A stretch of DNA of 24,662 nucleotides from Reclinomonas americana ATCC 50394 (Eukaryota > Jakobida > Jakobea > Jakobida). The stretch lies in assembly GCA_048213135.1 (NCBI GenBank), contig PS015293.1, positions 46,822-71,483 on the forward strand, given 5' to 3'. Shown in pieces: positions 1 to 9,500 of this stretch. The notes beneath the pieces were generated by a model. It was not told where the DNA came from. It saw nothing but the letters and a program-made list of their open reading frames with translations, and made no database searches. A program made the position numbers and the translations under genes. Every line of letters starts with the position of its first letter. Position 1 is the first letter of the stretch.

Positions 1-57
1 TTAATGTTTCTTGCAAGCAGCATGTACATTAGAAGCTAGTTGGGATTGGTGGATCAC

Positions 58-1432
58 CTAGGGGGCGGCAGGCACGGGACCACCACTGTCGTCAAGGCCC
101 AGCTCAAAGAGGCGGTGTTTTTCCATGGCTATTTCGTACAACTTTTTCATCTCCCGCGCCAGGCGCGCAATGATCTTGTTGTACAGTTGGAAACTGTCGG
201 CAACACGGGTGAGCCAATCAAGACACGAGTTTTTTTTTCCGAGGTGGCACACGATTGTTGGAACGCAACGATTCGCCCTTGTGCTTGATTTCGGCCACTA
301 CGTCGTCAAAGTATATTGGATCACCGACGACAATAGTCACTCGATTGCCAGTGGCAGGAATGCTGGAGCCCTTGGGCATCACCTGCAGTACACCCAATGG
401 TGAGGGGCATTTGAAGGAAGCGGTGGCGGCGACTGACACATGCACACCTTGTTCATGTTGATGTGAATGATGGGCAGCACCACTGGCGGTATCTTGGCAC
501 CAAGAATCAACTTGCCAATGCCGGGCTTGAGGGAGCCCATCTGGCCGTCTGGGTGGCGAGTGCCCTCGGGGAAGATGTGAATCCAGTCGCCACTGTCCAG
601 TTTGTGGATGGCGTGGTACATGTACTGCGGGAGCCAAAACAATAAATGTCAGCGAACTCAACAACACATTCTTCGGCAGAGCGTGCCAACCTTTTGCTCA
701 AGTCCAGCGCCACGCTCCACCGGCAGCACCTTGATTGTGCGGAACAAGTTGCTCAGCGCCTCACCCCTGCGCACGCACCAGGGATGAGCCAGACAGACAC
801 CCCACCGACATGAAGCACACACGCAACTTGTTGAAACAGCGATCGGTGGCGCACATGGCCCATCGGATCTGCTTCGAGTCCATGAGGTACGGCAGCGGAG
901 AGAGCGCCGCAAGCACAGCCGGATCGTCCACCGACGACGTGTGGTTGCTGACAGTGATCAAACCGCGTCCCTGTGGAAAAACAAGAAATCAGAAAACGTG
1001 AGATTGCATCTCCTGTGCTTTCTTCTTGCTCGCGCCGACACCGCTCACCTCTGGTCGATGATACAGCGCCTGATAGAACTTCTCCAAGCCGTGAAAGTGC
1101 GTGTCGTTGAGTACTTGCAAGTACAACTTGCAGACCATGGCGATAAAGACCACCAGGCTCACACGAATCGTGTCAAACAACACGCGCTTCTCGGAGCGCC
1201 ACCGACGCGCGGCCGCCGCATACGACGAGCGCGCGTGCCCAGTGCTCGACTCCAACTCGTTGTCGAAACGCGAGTACAGGCACGGAAGTCCAGACGACAC
1301 AAATGGCACTGTAAACACGGACTGGCGCGTGGAAACCGCAGGAGGAGTCGAAGATGAAGACGACGGCGAGGATGGTAATGAGGGCGACGGAGGCGGAGGC
1401 GGCGTGGTCGTTCGCGGTGGAATCAGCAACAC
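58..1432 (-). CDS. TAZ: Tafazzin-type phospholipid-lysophospholipid transacylase, 6 exons
   Basis: Exons on the minus strand: 1432-1049, 970-819, 766-691, 624-448, 382-270, 193-58. They total 1038 nt (345 aa), with matching phases. Tafazzin moves acyl chains between phospholipids to remodel cardiolipin in mitochondrial membranes. Seen: a low-complexity Pro/Ser-rich N-terminus; a hydrophobic anchor (VLFDTIRVSLVVFIAMVCKL) in exon 1; the acyltransferase HX4D motif in NHTSSVDDP (exon 2); the family pattern NLFRTIKVLPVERGAG (exon 3); DWIHIFPEGTR with the second acyltransferase motif, then GIGKLI and VVLPIIH (exon 4). The order of these blocks fits tafazzin rather than a generic PlsC enzyme. The protein is longer than usual (about 260-380 aa in the family) mainly because of its N-terminus. 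The donor of intron 2 is the least certain: phase requires 819/818, but the peptide there has a short insertion. Intron 5 uses a GTTGCG donor. The start is the first ATG of exon 1. Confidence 0.9.
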
Positions 1433-1930
1433 TGACGGAAAATGAATCGATTGTTGAGATCACTCTCTGTGTGATGTGCGAGAGATGCGCACACACAAGA
1501 CACAAAGACACACACCATCATCATCCTCCGCGGCATTCTCATCCTCCTCCCAGCGCTTCTCCTCGCGAGATGCGCGTGACTGCGGATGATGATGCTGCTG
1601 CTGATGATGATGTGCGTCACTACTATTCCTCACACTGTCACCCCCAGTGTCGTCGTCCGCACTCAGAAACGCCAGCGCAGGCGCTCGTAAGCACATTCGC
1701 CATCGCCACCACTGCGCAAGCGCCTCGTGTCTCTGTCTCTCTACGTGTGTTGTTGTTGTTGTTGCGCATGATGATGATGACGATGAGCTCATCAGTGACG
1801 CGCTCGCCACTGCGCTGGCTCCGGCGAGTGCAGAGGCCGCGTGTGGCGCACACCACAGCCTCCGCACGAGCCACCACATTCGTGCAAACAAGACAGACGG
1901 GGATGAGCGCGCACAGGACACATGACACTC
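1433..1930. other. Intergenic region rich in trinucleotide runs
   Basis: This is 498 nt between the tafazzin start and the dapF stop, both on the minus strand. It should hold the tafazzin promoter and the dapF 3' end. It contains short ATG/GAT and CTG runs near 1584-1612 and TTG then ATG runs near 1750-1785. Long open frames cross it on both strands, but their translations are His/Ser/Arg/Thr low complexity with no family resemblance, so I call no gene. Confidence 0.6.
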
Positions 1931-2830
1931 TCACGTCTTCACTGCCGCTGGCTGCGGTGGAACTATTGCTGCTACAACGTCTGCAGACAACAGCAATGGC
2001 GGCTCTTCTGTTTCCGGCACCTCTAGCGCATACACCAAATCGTCGCTTGTCTCGTCGAGCACAGCGTCGCCGACAAGATCGGAAAAGCCGGAGCCCGGCT
2101 GCCACTCAACCCACAGCTCGCCTCCAGGCACCAAGACGCGCACTGGCGAGTGCATGCCATAGCGCAGCATGCCGACGGCGGCCGAGGCGATGCTTCCGGT
2201 TCCGCAGGCCATGGTCTCGCCAGCTCCGCGTTCCCAGTGCCGCACGCGCATGGTGTGCTCGTCGACGACCACCACGTAGTGTACATTGACTCCGCGCGTG
2301 AGCTGATGCCGCGGTCGCTGCTCCACCAGGCGGCCCTCGTGCGGCACATCGAGCTGCGCCAGTGCCTGCTCCGAGTCGACGCGAACCACGACGTGCGGAT
2401 TTCCCATGTCGACAAACGTCTCCTCTCGCTCTGTCGTGTCTTCCACGTGCGGCTCCCGCATGCGCACAGCTATGCGCCCGTCCTCGCGCACCTCCACCAG
2501 CACCTCGCCCGCCAGTGTCTCCAGCACAGTCCGCCCGCCGAGATACCGCCCCACACATCGTGCTCCATTGCCGCACATCTCCGCCTCGCCTCCATCGGCG
2601 TTGATGATGCGCAGACGACATGTGGCTTCACGCTGACTCCTGCTGCTCACTGTCACCGGCAACAGCACAAGCAGACCGTCGACTCCCCCAGCTTGTCGCA
2701 TGAGATCGACCGAGGCCGGCGAGGACACAAGCGCGTCCACGCTGCTTGGCGAGGCCCACTGGCGAGCGTCGACCAGCACAAACGTGTTGCGAGTGCCGTG
2801 CAGGCGAACGTACTTCACCTCGCGGAACAT
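1931..2830 (-). CDS. dapF: Diaminopimelate epimerase (DapF), intronless
   Basis: 299 aa in a single exon starting at ATG 2830. DapF converts LL- to meso-diaminopimelate, the penultimate step of DAP-pathway lysine synthesis, with two cysteines acting as acid and base. Seen: N-terminal RLHGTRNTFVLVD, at the place of the usual GLGNDF block; NADGGEAEMCGNGARC with the first catalytic Cys; MGNPHVVV; RGVNVHYV; and HWERGAGETMACGTG with the second catalytic Cys. Both active-site loops are intact and the length is close to the usual 270-280 aa plus a C-terminal tail of about 20 residues. It is the only long recognisable gene here without an intron, unlike its intron-rich neighbours. That fits acquisition from bacteria or a plastid lineage, but its base composition resembles its surroundings, so any transfer is not recent. 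Another DapF-fold racemase activity is possible because the LGND block is altered. Confidence 0.93.
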   Translation of the reverse strand: MFREVKYVRLHGTRNTFVLVDARQWASPSSVDALVSSPASVDLMRQAGGVDGLLVLLPVTVSSRSQREATCRLRIINADGGEAEMCGNGARCVGRYLGGRTVLETLAGEVLVEVREDGRIAVRMREPHVEDTTEREETFVDMGNPHVVVRVDSEQALAQLDVPHEGRLVEQRPRHQLTRGVNVHYVVVVDEHTMRVRHWERGAGETMACGTGSIASAAVGMLRYGMHSPVRVLVPGGELWVEWQPGSGFSDLVGDAVLDETSDDLVYALEVPETEEPPLLLSADVVAAIVPPQPAAVKT

Positions 2831-3218
2831 GATTGGATAGGAGTGGAGAGCAGACGATGCTCGCTTTGGTTTGTCTCCGTTCTATTCTTCGCTCACTCGT
2901 GTGCGTGTGTGAGCGTTGAAGGATGAGCTTCGGCGTGTCGTTCTTATGTAGGCAAGCGGCAACGTACACAGTGGCGGCACAGATTCTGCGGCGACTGCCG
3001 ATTGTGCCCGTGTACATACGAGTACCGTTGGCGTTGATGTCAAGTTGAGCAAACCGTCACTCTCACTCACACACGCGCACACACGCAACACACAGACAGA
3101 GTGGTGATCGAGCATGTGAGCTATAGAGAGAGCGAAAGAGAGGCGTGCGCGCGCGCGCGTGGAACCAGAAACAGACTCTTGTTGATCATTCATCTTCTCC
3201 CCCACAGGCTCCGCCTTC
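2831..3218. promoter_or_regulatory. Divergent intergenic region, dapF / hypothetical gene
   Basis: 388 nt between two divergently oriented start codons, so it must contain both promoters. CA/TG-rich and GA-rich tracts occur at about 3058-3140. A plausible 5'-UTR intron for the rightward gene runs from a GTGAGC donor at 3116 to a pyrimidine-rich CCCCCACAG acceptor ending at 3206, 12 nt before the ATG. No TATA box or other named element is recognisable. Confidence 0.4.
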
Positions 3219-3839
3219 ATGAGCGCCATCTCGTCTGTGGGTGGCGTGGTGTTGCGACGCAGTGCGGCGGGCGCGTACGTGGTTCTGCGATACGCCGTGC
3301 GTGGCACTCTGTATGGTGCCTCGCGACTCTGCGGTTTCCTCGTGCGCTCTCTGGGCCTTTCACGCTCTTCGTCATCAACGACTGGTGGAGGAGAAGAAGG
3401 AGAAGAAGGAGAAGAGGGCTTTGAGATGGTGGAGATTGTTGATGGAGAGGTGACGACGACGACGGTGGGAAGGGATGATGATGATGAGGTCGACGATCGG
3501 GTGACCAAGGCGGCAGCGCGCGACGCAGTGCGTATCATCATCACGGAGCTGGAGGATGGGTACCAGTTGGTGCGCGTGGAGGTGCCGAGCGATGGGGAGC
3601 AGTTGGTACGCGAGTTGGAGGAGCACATTGCAGCGTCGCATGCCACCGATGAGGTGAAGCGAGTCGATTACGAGGTGATTGACGACGATGAAGCAGCAGC
3701 AGCAGCAACGGAGGCGAGAGGATCCGAGTCGCCGCCACGCGGTCAGCTGCAGGGAAAATGGGGAACCGCCGTCTTCCGACCGGCGTCGCAGTCGATGAGA
3801 GTGCTGGAGGATTACTTTGCGGCGAGAGACGATGGTTGA
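3219..3839 (+). CDS. Uncharacterised 206-aa protein with hydrophobic N-terminus and acidic middle
   Basis: Single-exon frame from ATG 3219 to TGA. I do not recognise the family. Seen: residues 1-50 are hydrophobic and basic without acidic residues (SSVGGVVLRRSAAGAYVV onward), as in a mitochondrial presequence or an amphipathic membrane-binding segment. Then comes a Ser/Gly/Glu low-complexity stretch (GEEGEEGEEG), a run of Asp (DDDDEVDD), and a compact region at about 100-150 (AVRIIITELEDGYQLVRVEV) that alternates hydrophobic and polar residues like beta strands. The C-terminus QGKWGTAVFRPASQSMRVLEDYF could be a short motif. Codon use resembles neighbouring exons. A likely 5'-UTR intron acceptor ends at 3206. 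An upstream coding exon cannot be excluded. Real gene likely; function unknown. Confidence 0.6.
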   Translation: MSAISSVGGVVLRRSAAGAYVVLRYAVRGTLYGASRLCGFLVRSLGLSRSSSSTTGGGEEGEEGEEGFEMVEIVDGEVTTTTVGRDDDDEVDDRVTKAAARDAVRIIITELEDGYQLVRVEVPSDGEQLVRELEEHIAASHATDEVKRVDYEVIDDDEAAAAATEARGSESPPRGQLQGKWGTAVFRPASQSMRVLEDYFAARDDG

Positions 3840-4107
3840 TCGCGCGCCGCGAATGCCAGAGCGTTGTGGTATTGATGTTGTAAAGTAAACTGTAAAGTGT
3901 GTATGGCCATCATCGTTTGTTTACGCACGTTTCTCGCCTCGAACCTCCGTCATCTGACAACTTCGCGAATCAGACGACATTGAAATCCGGCGTTTTCTTG
4001 CAGTGGGCAAGAATGGTGCTGTGCCCTCCACTGACTGTGTGTCTTCCGCGCATGCACTCACCACGCGCGTCGCACACAGGCCACTCTTCGTGTCCGTCTC
4101 GCCAATC

Positions 4108-6395
4108 ATGTCGAGAATGGTGATCATTGTTGTGCTCACATGTGTGTGTCGTCTCCTTCTCATCCTTTCCCACACACACAGTACAATGTGATCTCGAGTG
4201 CACTGTGGACGACTTGTGCGCTGGTGAGCTTCCTCTCTCTTCCGTCTCGACAAGACTGCGATGATTCTTCCACGCGTGTCACGAGCGGGAGGACGATTCC
4301 TCCCTTCTTGCGCTCTCTTTCCTCTCTTTGTGTTGTTCCGTGCGTGTGTGTGTAAGAGAGAGCGAGAGAGTGTGTGTGTGAGCAAGAGGAATCACACAGT
4401 TTCGCGCAGTCGTCGCTGCTCTGTTCGCTGTCGAGGACGGCTACTACGTGGAGCTTGTTTCGCGAGGCCGTGTTCTCGGACCCGGTGACTCCACGCTCTA
4501 CGAGTGCGGCTTGCAAGACAACTCAGCTGTGATGGTCCGCAAGCGCAAGCTCGTGTTGCCGGTCGTGCGCAGCGCCGAGCAGCTGGCGCCACCATTGGAG
4601 GCAGGTGAAGAAGAGGAGGAAGTGGTGCCCGACGACGCCGTGTTTGCAATGTCGGAGCTGCCGATGGCTCCTCTGCCGCCTCCGCCTGTGAGCCACGCGG
4701 ATGTGCGCGAGGTGCATACGGTGCCGTCGGTGGTGTCGGCGGCCGCCGATCATGCCGAGTATATGGCCCGCCTTCGCGAGGGCATTTGTGTGGTGATCGT
4801 GTTTCGCGACGTGGCGCACACCGGTGCGTCGAATCGTTTCATCCACACGCATGTTATGTCGCCAGCAGGGTGGCTCACTTTGCATCGTCGTCGCAGTGCA
4901 ATGCCATACGTGGAACACGGTCAGCGAGCTGAAGCGAGGTACTGGATTATTTTTGTACATGGCTCCGATAGACGAGGTATTCACACTCTTGTGTGTCCAC
5001 AGAGTGTCGACGAGTATATCGAGAGGTGGAGTTGCTACGGGACGATGAGCTGCGACTTGAATTCCAACGCACGGCACTGGACGACGCGGCGCGACTGGTG
5101 GACTGCGGGATTGCTGCAAACAGTGCGCTGCAGCTGCATGCAAATATTCTGCCAGCAGCAGCAGCAGCAGCAACAACAGCAGCAGCAGCGCCGGAACCAA
5201 TCCCACCACCGCAGTTTCGTCTTCATCTCATGGTTCTCCCTTTCCCGGCCGTCGCTCACTTGCCTGTTGCAGCGATGCTAGCGATGGGGAGCACTTGGAC
5301 CACGAACCGTTGCTTACGCCGCAGCATGACCATCCACTTGGCCAGCCGCTCCTTGTTCCACCACCGCCGCCGGTAGGCCCGTCGGCCGACTCTGATTCAC
5401 ACTCGGCAACCTCGTCGTCGGCGGACATGCTGCCGGCCTCACGTCCACCACCGCGGCCCGGCCGTCGTCGAGAACGTGATTTTGCGGTGCTGTTGGATCC
5501 TCGCGGAGGAGGACGAGCGGAAGCTTCGCCGGCGATGGACTGGTACCAGAGCCTGATGGAGGAGGCTGTGCGCCGGCGAGTTCTCGAGCAGCAACAACGC
5601 CAACAGCAGCAAGTGCTGCAGCAGAACTTGATGTTTGCTCGAGGGTCGGAATACGACGAGGCCGGTGGACGTCGCGGCAGCCTGCAGGCCGACCGAGTCC
5701 AGCTGTTGCCGCCACCAGCGGGAGCGGCAGCAGCAGCACCGATGATTATGCCTCAGCCAGTCGGCGCCGCCGCCGCCGCAGCGCGACGGAGACCGGTTCG
5801 TGTGCCGGCACACGCCGTCCGGCCACGCAAGTGTGCATGCTGTGCTCGAGCCGGCTGCTGCAACATTCGCTGGTGGTGGGCCGTGATCCTGTACTGGCTG
5901 GTGGTGCTGACGCTGTCGGCGGCTACCTGCTACATCTGGTACTATGGCTACGGCAATCCGTTCAACGGCACCGTGTGGCTGGCACTCTCCATCGAGGCCG
6001 TCAGCGTACCGCTGCTGGTGCTGCTGAGCATGGCATGCTGGCGGACGTGGGGTCGCCTGGTCGTCAACATGATCCTGGTGGCCATGTGCATCGCGTGCGA
6101 CGTTGTCGCCATGGTGTTCATCGGCACATGGGTCGCCTACGACGTCAACTACTCGTTCTACGTGCCCGGCTACGTGTGGGTCACCTGGTTCTACCTCAAC
6201 GCTCTGGTGGCGATCCTCTCCACGCTCGCGCACTGCTGCTATCTCAATCGCGATCCGCGTCTCGATCGCGTACGCCCGGGTGTCGGCATGACCGAGGAGA
6301 CGTGGCTGCGATACGGCCGGCTCGAGGAAAATCAAGGGCCAAGAAACGGTGGCGGCGCGTACGGCGCCCTGGGTGCCAATAGGAGAAGAGTCTAG
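4108..6395 (+). CDS. Tandem ubiquitin-like domain, four-transmembrane protein, 6 exons
   Basis: Exons 4108-4141, 4182-4223, 4410-4823, 4897-4938, 5003-5213, 5273-6395: 1866 nt, 621 aa, all phases agree. UBL1 (about residues 4-71) is split over three exons: MVIIVVLT, CDLECTVDDLCAVVAALF, RGRVLGPGDSTLYECGLQD. UBL2 (about 150-225) is split the same way: GICVVIVFRDVAH, HTWNTVSELKR, LRLEFQRTALDDAARLVDCG. An Ala/Thr tract, a Pro/Ser-rich linker and a Gln-rich stretch likely to form a helix (about 336-365) follow. Next is a cysteine cluster (RKCACCARAGCCN, about 433-445) and four hydrophobic segments near 449-468, 482-503, 510-534 and 549-570. Conserved UBL positions support ubiquitin folds, but neither domain ends in Gly-Gly, so they are docking domains rather than conjugated modifiers. 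Membrane UBL proteins such as HERP and TMUB act in ER quality control; a similar role here is inference. I know no family with this exact layout. Confidence 0.82.
5153..5189 (+). repeat. CAG/CAA trinucleotide tract in coding sequence
   Basis: A run of CAG units with two CAA interruptions in exon 5 of the tandem-UBL gene. In the spliced frame it reads as GCA/ACA codons (poly-Ala with Thr), not glutamine, directly after the second UBL domain. Length variation in units of three would keep the frame. Confidence 0.85.
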
Positions 6396-6556
6396 TGCTA
6401 TAAACATACATGTGAGAACTGTTTGCAACGAAACCGCAATCGTGCTTGAAGAGGGAAGTGAGAACACGATGAATGATCGCGCACGCCATTGCGTCCCGTG
6501 TCCGCGGTCATCGTATCTTCAAGAAAGTTTCTCACGCGCGCTCACTCCTGTCGAAC

Positions 6557-9500
6557 ATGTGGCCTGGTGGAAGAGTGCGTGTGCGCTTTGTGCTTGCACT
6601 GCGCGTCGCCCATTGCTTGGACACTCACAGTATCTCTGATCATTAGAACCCGGCGGAAGACGTCGCGCGTCAAGCAGCGCAGATGCAGCAGCACATGCAA
6701 GCCTCACAGGCCATGTACAGTGCGGGAATGCCAGGCTACGGAGGTGAGTGTGCGTGTGTGTGTTTGTGTTCATCAGTGAGTGATTGACCATCATCTATTC
6801 CTCCGCAGCAGCGGCGTATCCCACAATGCCGTATGGATTCGGGCCCGCACAGTTCGCACCCTCGCCACAACCCGGCTCACCTGCCGGCTACGGTGCTCCA
6901 GCGGGGTATCCGTATCCCCCACAGTCGCACTATCCGGGGTATGCTCCGCCGATTACCACGCCCGTATACTCTGCTGCCGCCGGGTACATGATGCCGGGCG
7001 TGGCTCCGAGCCCTGCGTCGTCCGCAAGCGTGCAGTTGCCTTCGTCGCCTACGTCACCCACCTCACCGGGGACACCGTCTTCCATGTCGTCGAGATCCGC
7101 TGCTGCTGGTGGATCGTCGCCGTCATCGGTGGCCGGATCGAGACTGGCACACAGTCGCATCATGCAGCCGCTGTCGGTGCGCGTGGTCCCGCGACTGGCC
7201 AACGCTGGGCAGCAAGTCGGCCGTCTCATGTCGGGTGCGTGCTTGCGTGTCTGTTTCCCTGGATCTTCGCTGTTCTCCCAGTCCTTATTCTCCGCGGTCN
7301 NNNNNNNNNNNNNNNNNNNGGTCGTCCCTCCTTCTTCGCCTCCCGCATTTACCGCGCCTCCGACCCCCGCTGCTGTGGCACCTCCGCCCGCCGCTGTCAT
7401 CGCACCTCCGCCCCCTGTTGCTGTGGCACCTCCACCCCCCGCAGCTCCGCCACACGTGCCAGTGGCCGCACCACCGCCAACACCAGTTGCAGTGCCCACG
7501 GCCCAAGCTCCGGCTGCGGTGGTGCCGTACCGGCAGACAGGCGTCTTGTCTGAGTCTTCGGGCTCTGCTCGCTTGCTCCGAGCCAAACGCCAGTCCGGCG
7601 TCGAGGATGAACCAGTTGAGTGCTGCCGGTATCATGATATGCAGTGTGAGACACTCACGCGATGCGTGCGCGATGCGCAGGAGGTGGTGGTGAAAGTGTT
7701 TGATCGACAACACCGAGCGCTCTTCGAACACGAACGCCGCGTGCTGCAGGCTATGCGTCGGTCGATTCCGCTCTACGCTGTGCGCCTGCTGGATGTGTTG
7801 GAGAACTACTCACCGGGAGAAGACGCGCTGGTGCTGCAGCTCGGCAAGGTGTCGGTCGCCGAGCGCCTCGAGTTCCACGGCGACAGGTGCATGGCGGCGC
7901 GTCGTCTTTGTGATGCTGGAACTTTTATGACTGATACCTCTTGCAGCTTGTCGCTCACGGAGCGGCGTGCACTCATCTCGCACATGTTCAAGTGTGTTCA
8001 ACAACTGCACGAGAGCACAAACTACGTGTGGACCGACTGCAAACCGGCCAATGTTGCGTCTTCAGCGTGAGAAGTGTCCGTGTACCGACCTGCTGTTGAT
8101 TTGTGTGTGTATGCAGTTTGTCTTTTTCGACGATGACGATCGTCGAAAGCCGGAGCGGATGTGCATGATCGATTTTGATAGCGCCGTCGAGCGTGGTGTG
8201 TTACCAACTATATCGCTCTCGTTGTCATTCGCGGCATTGTCACTCATGTGGAGCGATGCAGGGGAGGTTGCCGTCGGTGTCTGGACTCCTGCGTATGGTG
8301 AGTGTATGCGTTCGTGGGACTACACTTCCCTGTCATTTCATTCAACGGTGTCCCTTCCCGCAGCGCCCCCTGAGCGATTCCTGGCGGAGCGCAGTGGCAC
8401 ACCATTCTTGGCACAGCCGAGCAGCGACGTGTGGGCTCTCGGCATCGCGGCACTGGAGGTTCTCTCCGGCTCCATCTGGTTCCGCGCCAAGGGCATTGAT
8501 GTCAGCCAGCTCAGCACTGTGCTGTCGGACCGTGCTCGAGTGGAGTCGGTGCGTGCTTGCATCAACATTCATACTGCATCTCGTTGCTTGCTTGCCTTCT
8601 CACGAGCGAAAGCGCAGATGTTCTCCAAGGACTCGCTGATGCAAGCATACAGTCTGCCAGCCGAGTTCGCCAGTCTTCTCTCCAGAATGCTGGTGTTTGA
8701 TCCACTGGATCGACCCACCGTGAATGGTCTGCTGCAGCGCGACGCCGTGTTCACGGGCGCTTCGTACACGCAGAGTGTGATGGGAACGTGCGTCGTCTTG
8801 CTTGCTTTCGCGAACTGTTATTGCTGTTGTCGCTAATCGCCGTCCGCTTGCTGACAGGCTGGTGAATACCACCACTGAAATTCGTCGAGGCCAGTCGGGT
8901 GAGTCACTGCTGCTCACATCAGGCTCTTCTGCACAGTTGTTTCTCACTGTGCGTTAACGTGGTCGCAGAGATCTTGAATGCGGTGGCGCAGCAGGCGCTG
9001 AACCGATGCCCGTCACTGTGCTTTGTGCTGCCGGAAAGAATGGACACGTGGTTTACTCGTACTGTGGCGCGCTTCAGTCCTCACGAGAAGTTGCGTCTGT
9101 GCATTCTCATTTGTGTGATCATTGTGTGTTTGTCGTCTCACTGTCGCACAGGTTCCGTCTGTTTGTGTTTTGCGAGTTCCAGGCCGTTTTGCCGGCATCG
9201 TTGTTCCCTACCGCCAGTGGCTTCCCAGTGGTGCGCCCTTCTGCGATGTTGTTCGTTGCTCCAGAATCGAAGCTGATTTGCGTGTTGGTCCACAGGGCGA
9301 GCAGCGCGTTCGCGTGACGCCGCTGTGGCACTCGACGGGACACGATGGAGTGAAACTGGTCCGCGAGAAGGAATGGTGGTTGAAGCTGTCCAAGATCGTT
9401 GTCCCGGCACTGAAGGTGGCCGGCTTCATGGCGCGTGTTGGGCAGGCGGTGAGTTGTGGCTGCATGTGCGGCACCAAAGATCTGCAGTGCTAACATGGAT

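Noticed and set aside
1354-2289. Long rightward open frame (311 codons)
   Set aside because: Overlaps tafazzin exon 1, the low-complexity spacer and dapF antisense; its translation is Arg/Ser/His/Thr low complexity without any family pattern.
2150-2926. Rightward open frame of 258 codons opposite dapF
   Set aside because: Shadow of the DapF coding sequence in a GC-rich frame; DapF motifs on the other strand are unambiguous.
5153-5189. Polyglutamine tract
   Set aside because: The CAG run encodes Gln only in the wrong frame; the spliced frame fixed by UBL2 reads Ala and Thr.
6780-7553. Alternative open frame in the Pro-rich part of the kinase gene
   Set aside because: Phase from exon 6647-6743 and the Pro/Gly/Tyr composition support the frame reading AAYPTMPYGFG; the other is a shadow.
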